DNA of 9,561 nt from CAYVBE01 sp964448935 (GTDB taxonomy: Bacteria > Planctomycetota > Brocadiia > SM23-32): assembly GCA_964448935.1 (NCBI GenBank), contig CAYVBE010000165.1:1-9561 (forward strand), written 5' to 3'. The position numbers and the translations under genes are program-made. Position 1 is the first letter of the stretch; every line of letters starts with the position of its first letter. This document shows, piece after piece, positions 6,784 through 9,561 of this stretch. The notes beneath the pieces were generated by a model. The model was not told the DNA's origin. It worked only from the letters and a program-made list of their open reading frames with translations, and searched no databases.

Positions 6784-8226
6784 GTGACGGACCAGAGAAG
6801 ATCCATGTTGGTGGTTGACGACGAGCAATCCATCTGCCTGGCGTTCAGGCGCTTTTTCGACAGCCGCGGATGGGTCGTGCACACGGCGGCTTCCGCCGGT
6901 GAGGGGGTCGCGACGTGCGGCGAACTGCGTCCGGACATCGTGTTCCTCGACGTGCGGCTGCCGGACCAAAGCGGCCTGGACGTTCTGGGCGACCTGGCGC
7001 GGTGCGGCGCCCATATCATCGTAATCACGGCCTACGGCGGCCTGGATACGGTTGTGCGGGCGCTGCACGGCAAAGCGTGTGAATACCTGGTCAAGCCGAT
7101 AGACCTGGACGAGGCGCTGTCTCTGGTGGAAAGGGTCATGAAGCCAGAGTCCGCGCGGTCGGGCTCCAAATGCCGGGATGCCACTGCCGGCGAATCGCTT
7201 GTTGGCCGGTCATCGGCCATGCAAAACGTGTATAAGCTCATAGCCAGGGCGGCGCGCACCTCCTCGCCCGTGCTGATCCACGGGGAGACGGGCACCGGGA
7301 AGGAACTCGCCTCGCTGGCCATTCATCGGTTCGGCGGCAGAAAGGACGGACCGTTCTGCGCCATCAACTGCGGCGCCATTCCGGAGCACTTGATCGAAAG
7401 CGAGCTGTTCGGCCATGTCCGGGGCGCCTTCACGGACGCGCGGTCGGACCGAACCGGTAAGTTCGAGTCGGCCGACGGCGGCACTCTTCTGTTGGACGAG
7501 GTGGGCGAATTGCCGCCCCCGGTGCAGGTGAAACTCCTGCGCGTGCTGGACAGCGGTGCGATCGAGCGGGTCGGCTCCTCGCAGACGGTGCAACTCGACG
7601 TGCGCATTCTGGCCGCCACCAACAAGGACCTGGAGGTCCGGGTCCGCTCCGGCCTTTTCCGTCGAGACCTCTACTATCGGCTCGCCGTGCTGCAGATATC
7701 CATCCCACCGTTGCGAGAGCGCGCGGATGACATCCCCCGTTTGGCGGAGCACTTCCTGCGGGAACTGTCGGCGGAACGCGGCGACGGGCCGCATTCCCTC
7801 AGCGCCGACGCACTGGACGCCCTGATGAAGCACCGGTGGGCCGGAAACGTGCGTGAACTCAAAAACGCGCTTCACCACGCGGTGGCCGTTGCGCCGGGAA
7901 GCATCATCCGGGCGGATGACCTGCCGGAGTCTATCGTGCGCTCCGAATTGCTGTCTGAGAAGGACGCCGATGAACTGAGGGATTCGGCCGTTCGCTATGC
8001 ATCCAGCCTTCCCGACGGGGAAACCGGCCGTTACCGTGAAACACTGGAGCACGTGGAAAGCGCCTTGATAGCCCACGCCATGGACCGGTACGAGGGGAAC
8101 CAGTCGGAGGCTGCCGAACACCTGGGCATCCATCGCAATACGCTCCGGAAAAAGCTCCGCGAGTTCCGGCTCCATCCGGAAGACGACCCGCAGGAGAATC
8201 ATGCCGACATTGTCGAAGCCCCGTAA
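6784..8226 (+). CDS. Sigma-54-activating response regulator, NtrC/AtoC/ZraR type
   Basis: A 480-residue DNA-binding regulator with the order receiver, AAA+ sigma-54 activation domain, Fis-type helix-turn-helix. The receiver shows the acidic pair D12-D13, phosphoacceptor D56, T82 and K104. The AAA+ domain has Walker A GETGTGKE (167-174), a GAFTGA-type loop reading GAFTDA (214-219), Walker B LLLDE (235-239) and the FRRDLYYRL arginine-finger segment (292-300). The C-terminal helix-turn-helix is at about 439-461 (NQSEAAEHLG then HRNTLRKKL). The GTG at 6784 is chosen over upstream in-frame codons: it follows GGAGGTGGAG, and it puts the receiver at the N-terminus without overlapping the kinase. The Asp in place of the second Gly of GAFTGA touches the loop that contacts sigma-54. 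The likely target is the sigma-54 promoter upstream of the divergent receptor gene. Confidence 0.93.
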   Translation: MTDQRRSMLVVDDEQSICLAFRRFFDSRGWVVHTAASAGEGVATCGELRPDIVFLDVRLPDQSGLDVLGDLARCGAHIIVITAYGGLDTVVRALHGKACEYLVKPIDLDEALSLVERVMKPESARSGSKCRDATAGESLVGRSSAMQNVYKLIARAARTSSPVLIHGETGTGKELASLAIHRFGGRKDGPFCAINCGAIPEHLIESELFGHVRGAFTDARSDRTGKFESADGGTLLLDEVGELPPPVQVKLLRVLDSGAIERVGSSQTVQLDVRILAATNKDLEVRVRSGLFRRDLYYRLAVLQISIPPLRERADDIPRLAEHFLRELSAERGDGPHSLSADALDALMKHRWAGNVRELKNALHHAVAVAPGSIIRADDLPESIVRSELLSEKDADELRDSAVRYASSLPDGETGRYRETLEHVESALIAHAMDRYEGNQSEAAEHLGIHRNTLRKKLREFRLHPEDDPQENHADIVEAP

Positions 8227-8258
8227 CCGAAACACCCGACCGAGAGAGGAGGCCAACC

Positions 8259-8642
8259 GTGCAGCCATACCTGCCGCGTGAGCAGCCGACCGTGAAGTCG
8301 GAGCGTCCCTGGGGTGATATCTACATGGTGGTGCGCAACCGGCGGTGCTCGGTGGACCTGACCGAGGTGCGGCCCGGCCACCGGGCCAGCCTGCACTCCC
8401 ACGGGGAACGGTGGGAGCTGTTCCACTTCCTGGACGACGGCGCGCGGCTGGAGCTGGACGGCCAAGTCCACAGCCCGGAGGCGCACGAGGAGTTCATGAT
8501 CGAGCCCGGCGCGCGCCACCGCTTCTGGGCCGAACAGACGCCGTTCCGCATGTTGGTGGTCTCCTTCGGCGAGTGGAGGGTGGAGGACCAGGTGCGCCAC
8601 GAAGACGACTACGGCCGCGAGGGCGAGCCGCTCGAGCTCTGA
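8259..8642 (+). CDS. Stand-alone cupin, mannose-6-phosphate isomerase type II family
   Basis: A 127-residue single-domain cupin. The GTG start at 8259 follows AGAGAGGAGG at 6 nt, and the gene lies 32 bp after the response regulator, so it is probably the last gene of the same operon. The sequence shows the family features in order: an N-terminal RPWGD block; cupin motif 1, GHRASLHSHGERWE, with the metal-ligand set His-x-His and Glu; motif 2, IEPGARHRF, with the third His; and a DQVRHEDDYGREG end typical of the C-terminal domain of GDP-mannose pyrophosphorylase/mannose-6-phosphate isomerase fusions. Stand-alone versions may act as sugar-phosphate isomerases, or only bind ligand or metal; sequence alone does not decide this. 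Its position after a two-component pair is notable. Family confidence is high, enzymatic role uncertain. Confidence 0.85.
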   Translation: MQPYLPREQPTVKSERPWGDIYMVVRNRRCSVDLTEVRPGHRASLHSHGERWELFHFLDDGARLELDGQVHSPEAHEEFMIEPGARHRFWAEQTPFRMLVVSFGEWRVEDQVRHEDDYGREGEPLEL

Positions 8643-9267
8643 GGGCCTCACGGCCTGCGGAGTCGGTGTTCCTCAGTTGCCGCCTGAAGTCCCTCGTTTG
8701 CACGGCAGAGACGCGAGCGTTGCCACGAGCAGGGCTGAAACGCTGCCTGGCGATGATCAGCGTGGCCGCAGCGGCGGGCTTCACCCATCCCTTTTCTGTA
8801 AGCGGATACAACAGAAGCCAGTACGCGGAAACCAGGGCGAGATTACCGCCGACCGCCGAAGCGGCATACGTGACGATTCGCGCGCGATCTCGAAGCACGT
8901 GCATGATCAGTTCGGCCACGGCGGCGGACCATACCAGGCTCAGAATCCGCAGCGCCGGTGGTCCCACTGTCCCCACGGTTGCGATTTCGGGGAAAAACGC
9001 GGACGCCGGCAGGCTGTGGACCGCTGCGAATGTGGAAACGGCGACAAAGACCACGCCCTTTCGGCTCAGAAGCCGGGAAACGAGCAGTGCGGAACCGAAC
9101 GCGAAGGGGCCGTAAACGACGCATACGGCCGAGCCGGGTCCAGGCAGGCCGAGCAGCCCGTGTGAGATGCGCGCCGGCACTTTGCCGGGCAGCAAGAGCA
9201 GAAACATCCCGCACGCCAGCAGACCGCCCGCAACGGCCGGCATCAGGTCCTTGAGTAGTTTTCGCAT
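8494..9267 (-). CDS. Polytopic membrane protein, possibly an ECF-transporter S component; probable C-terminal frameshift
   Basis: The frame as written encodes 257 residues, with about six hydrophobic segments near 10-27, 46-67, 71-88, 105-125, 131-155 and 162-173. A Pro/Gly-rich GLLGLPGPGSAV stretch follows segment 1. The compact topology and the LPGPG and FFPEIATVGTVG features recall ECF vitamin-transporter S components, but this is a tentative resemblance. The ATG at 9267 has GGGAG at 7 nt; an ATG at 9285 with AGGAGG at 11 nt is also possible. After residue 173 the reading becomes Arg/Pro-rich and runs 149 bp antisense into the end of the cupin gene, which looks like a shadow frame. A one-base shift near 8744-8756 would instead give SPGSVSALLVATLASLPC and a short basic tail, with a stop at 8673-8675 outside the cupin gene. 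The intact gene therefore probably ends at 8673. Confidence 0.6.
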   Translation of the reverse strand: MRKLLKDLMPAVAGGLLACGMFLLLLPGKVPARISHGLLGLPGPGSAVCVVYGPFAFGSALLVSRLLSRKGVVFVAVSTFAAVHSLPASAFFPEIATVGTVGPPALRILSLVWSAAVAELIMHVLRDRARIVTYAASAVGGNLALVSAYWLLLYPLTEKGWVKPAAAATLIIARQRFSPARGNARVSAVQTRDFRRQLRNTDSAGREALRARAARPRGRSRLRGAPGPPPSTRRRRPPTCGTASVRPRSGGARRARS

Positions 9268-9285
9268 CGCCGATCTCCCACTCAT

Positions 9286-9424
9286 AGCTGCCGTTGCCTC
9301 CTGCCGGTATACCCCGGTGTCGCGAAAGCGGTATTTGCAGTACTCTGCACCTTAGGTGACCGTAAGTGCGCAATCGAGGACAGTGCAACTGTGTGCCGGC
9401 TGAGAGAGGCATGGGAGCGACTTG
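9286..9424. promoter_or_regulatory. Divergent intergenic region with clustered short palindromes
   Basis: This region separates the minus-strand membrane protein from the plus-strand partial gene. It contains GGTATACC (9306-9313), TGCAG-TACT-CTGCA (9336-9349), CACCT-T-AGGTG (9348-9358) and ACAGT-GCA-ACTGT (9380-9392). Their number suggests an operator region, but each is short. No convincing -35/-10 pair was found on either strand. Confidence 0.3.
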
Positions 9425-9561
9425 ATGTCCGAAGGCCGTGAAGAGCAGAAGTTGGCCCTGCGGGGCGGGCTGAAGGCCGTGGGGCAGATCGAAGGGAAGG
9501 GCAGGCCTAACCCGGATATTTCACGAGAGTTTTCCGTCCAGCGGACGTTTTTGCCCTCATG
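9425..9561 (+). CDS. N-terminal fragment of a probable DegT/DnrJ/EryC1/StrS-family aminotransferase
   Basis: An open frame from the ATG at 9425 runs off the end of the window after about 45 codons. A GGGAG ribosome site (9413-9417) lies 7 nt upstream. Most codons (about 32 of 44 after the start) end in G or C, in line with the coding genes here. The opening residues, EEQKLALRGGLKAVG, resemble the N-terminal segment of PLP-dependent sugar aminotransferases of the DegT/DnrJ/EryC1/StrS family, which often begin with a K-L-A-x-x-G-G-x-K-A-V pattern. The active-site lysine region lies outside the window, so the assignment is tentative. A hairpin with five Ts at 9535-9552 falls inside this frame and is probably coincidental. 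Confidence 0.45.
   Translation, partial: MSEGREEQKLALRGGLKAVGQIEGKGRPNPDISREFSVQRTFLPS

Noticed and set aside
5238..7028. Long minus-strand open frame of about 596 codons opposite the kinase and regulator start.
   Set aside because: The plus strand carries complete kinase and receiver motifs; this frame has no recognisable domain and is a GC-skew artefact.
8640..8662. Terminator after the cupin gene formed by TGAGG-G-CCTCA and GGCC-TCAC-GGCC.
   Set aside because: Stems are very short, overlap each other and have no T-run.
9384..9398. Second sigma-54-like element on the minus strand (CGGCACA-N3-TTGCA type) upstream of the membrane-protein gene.
   Set aside because: The GG-to-GC distance is one base too short, and sigma-54 promoters tolerate little spacing change.
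9393..9440. TPP-riboswitch-like string (TGCCGGCTGAGAG followed by CTTGATG).
   Set aside because: The G-run and its pairing ACCC segment, the full CCTGATC-type block and the closing stems are missing; a single shared box is not enough.
9535..9552. Intrinsic terminator on the plus strand: CGTCC-AGC-GGACG followed by TTTTT.
   Set aside because: It lies inside the open frame starting at 9425, which has a ribosome site and coding-like codon use, and no other plus-strand gene ends before it. It would become credible if that frame proved non-coding.

Overview
The window reads as a GC-rich chromosomal segment from a diderm (Gram-negative-type) bacterium. It carries an outer-membrane TonB-dependent receptor, a membrane histidine kinase with an NtrC-type response regulator, and a near-consensus sigma-54 promoter. 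A Planctomycetota/PVC or similar deep-branching environmental lineage would fit the secreted jelly-roll-like protein and the gene mix, but that placement is an impression and not a demonstrated result. No rRNA, tRNA, CRISPR array, insertion sequence or phage gene was seen.

Layout. (1) 85-1128, minus strand: a secreted protein of unknown function with a concanavalin/jelly-roll-like look. (2) 1129-1316: a divergent intergenic region with a good sigma-70-type promoter on each strand. (3) 1317-2798, plus: a tandem-domain PPK2-type polyphosphate:AMP phosphotransferase. (4) 2808-5030, minus: a TonB-dependent outer-membrane receptor, convergent with (3) and only 9 bp from it; a small perfect hairpin covers both stop codons. 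(5) 5031-5357: a long divergent regulatory region holding the sigma-54 promoter, a perfect 9-8-9 inverted repeat about 116 bp upstream of its predicted start site, and a second 7-9-7 inverted repeat. (6) 5358-8642, plus: an apparent three-gene operon of sensor kinase, sigma-54-activating response regulator and stand-alone mannose-6-phosphate-isomerase-type cupin. (7) 8494-9267, minus: a polytopic membrane protein, possibly an ECF-transporter S component, with signs of a frameshift near its C-terminus. (8) 9425 to the window end, plus: the first 45 or so codons of a probable DegT/DnrJ/EryC1/StrS-family aminotransferase. Bases 1-84 hold nothing that can be supported.

How it may work together. 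The central part looks like a self-contained regulatory circuit. The kinase senses an unknown envelope signal and phosphorylates the NtrC-type regulator. The regulator could bind the 9-8-9 palindrome and act at a distance on sigma-54 polymerase at the divergent promoter, driving the TonB-dependent receptor. The two DNA sites are seen directly; the wiring is inference. The ligand of the receptor and the role of the cupin (sugar-phosphate chemistry or ligand sensing) remain open. The polyphosphate enzyme and the secreted protein have their own housekeeping-type promoters and need not belong to the circuit.
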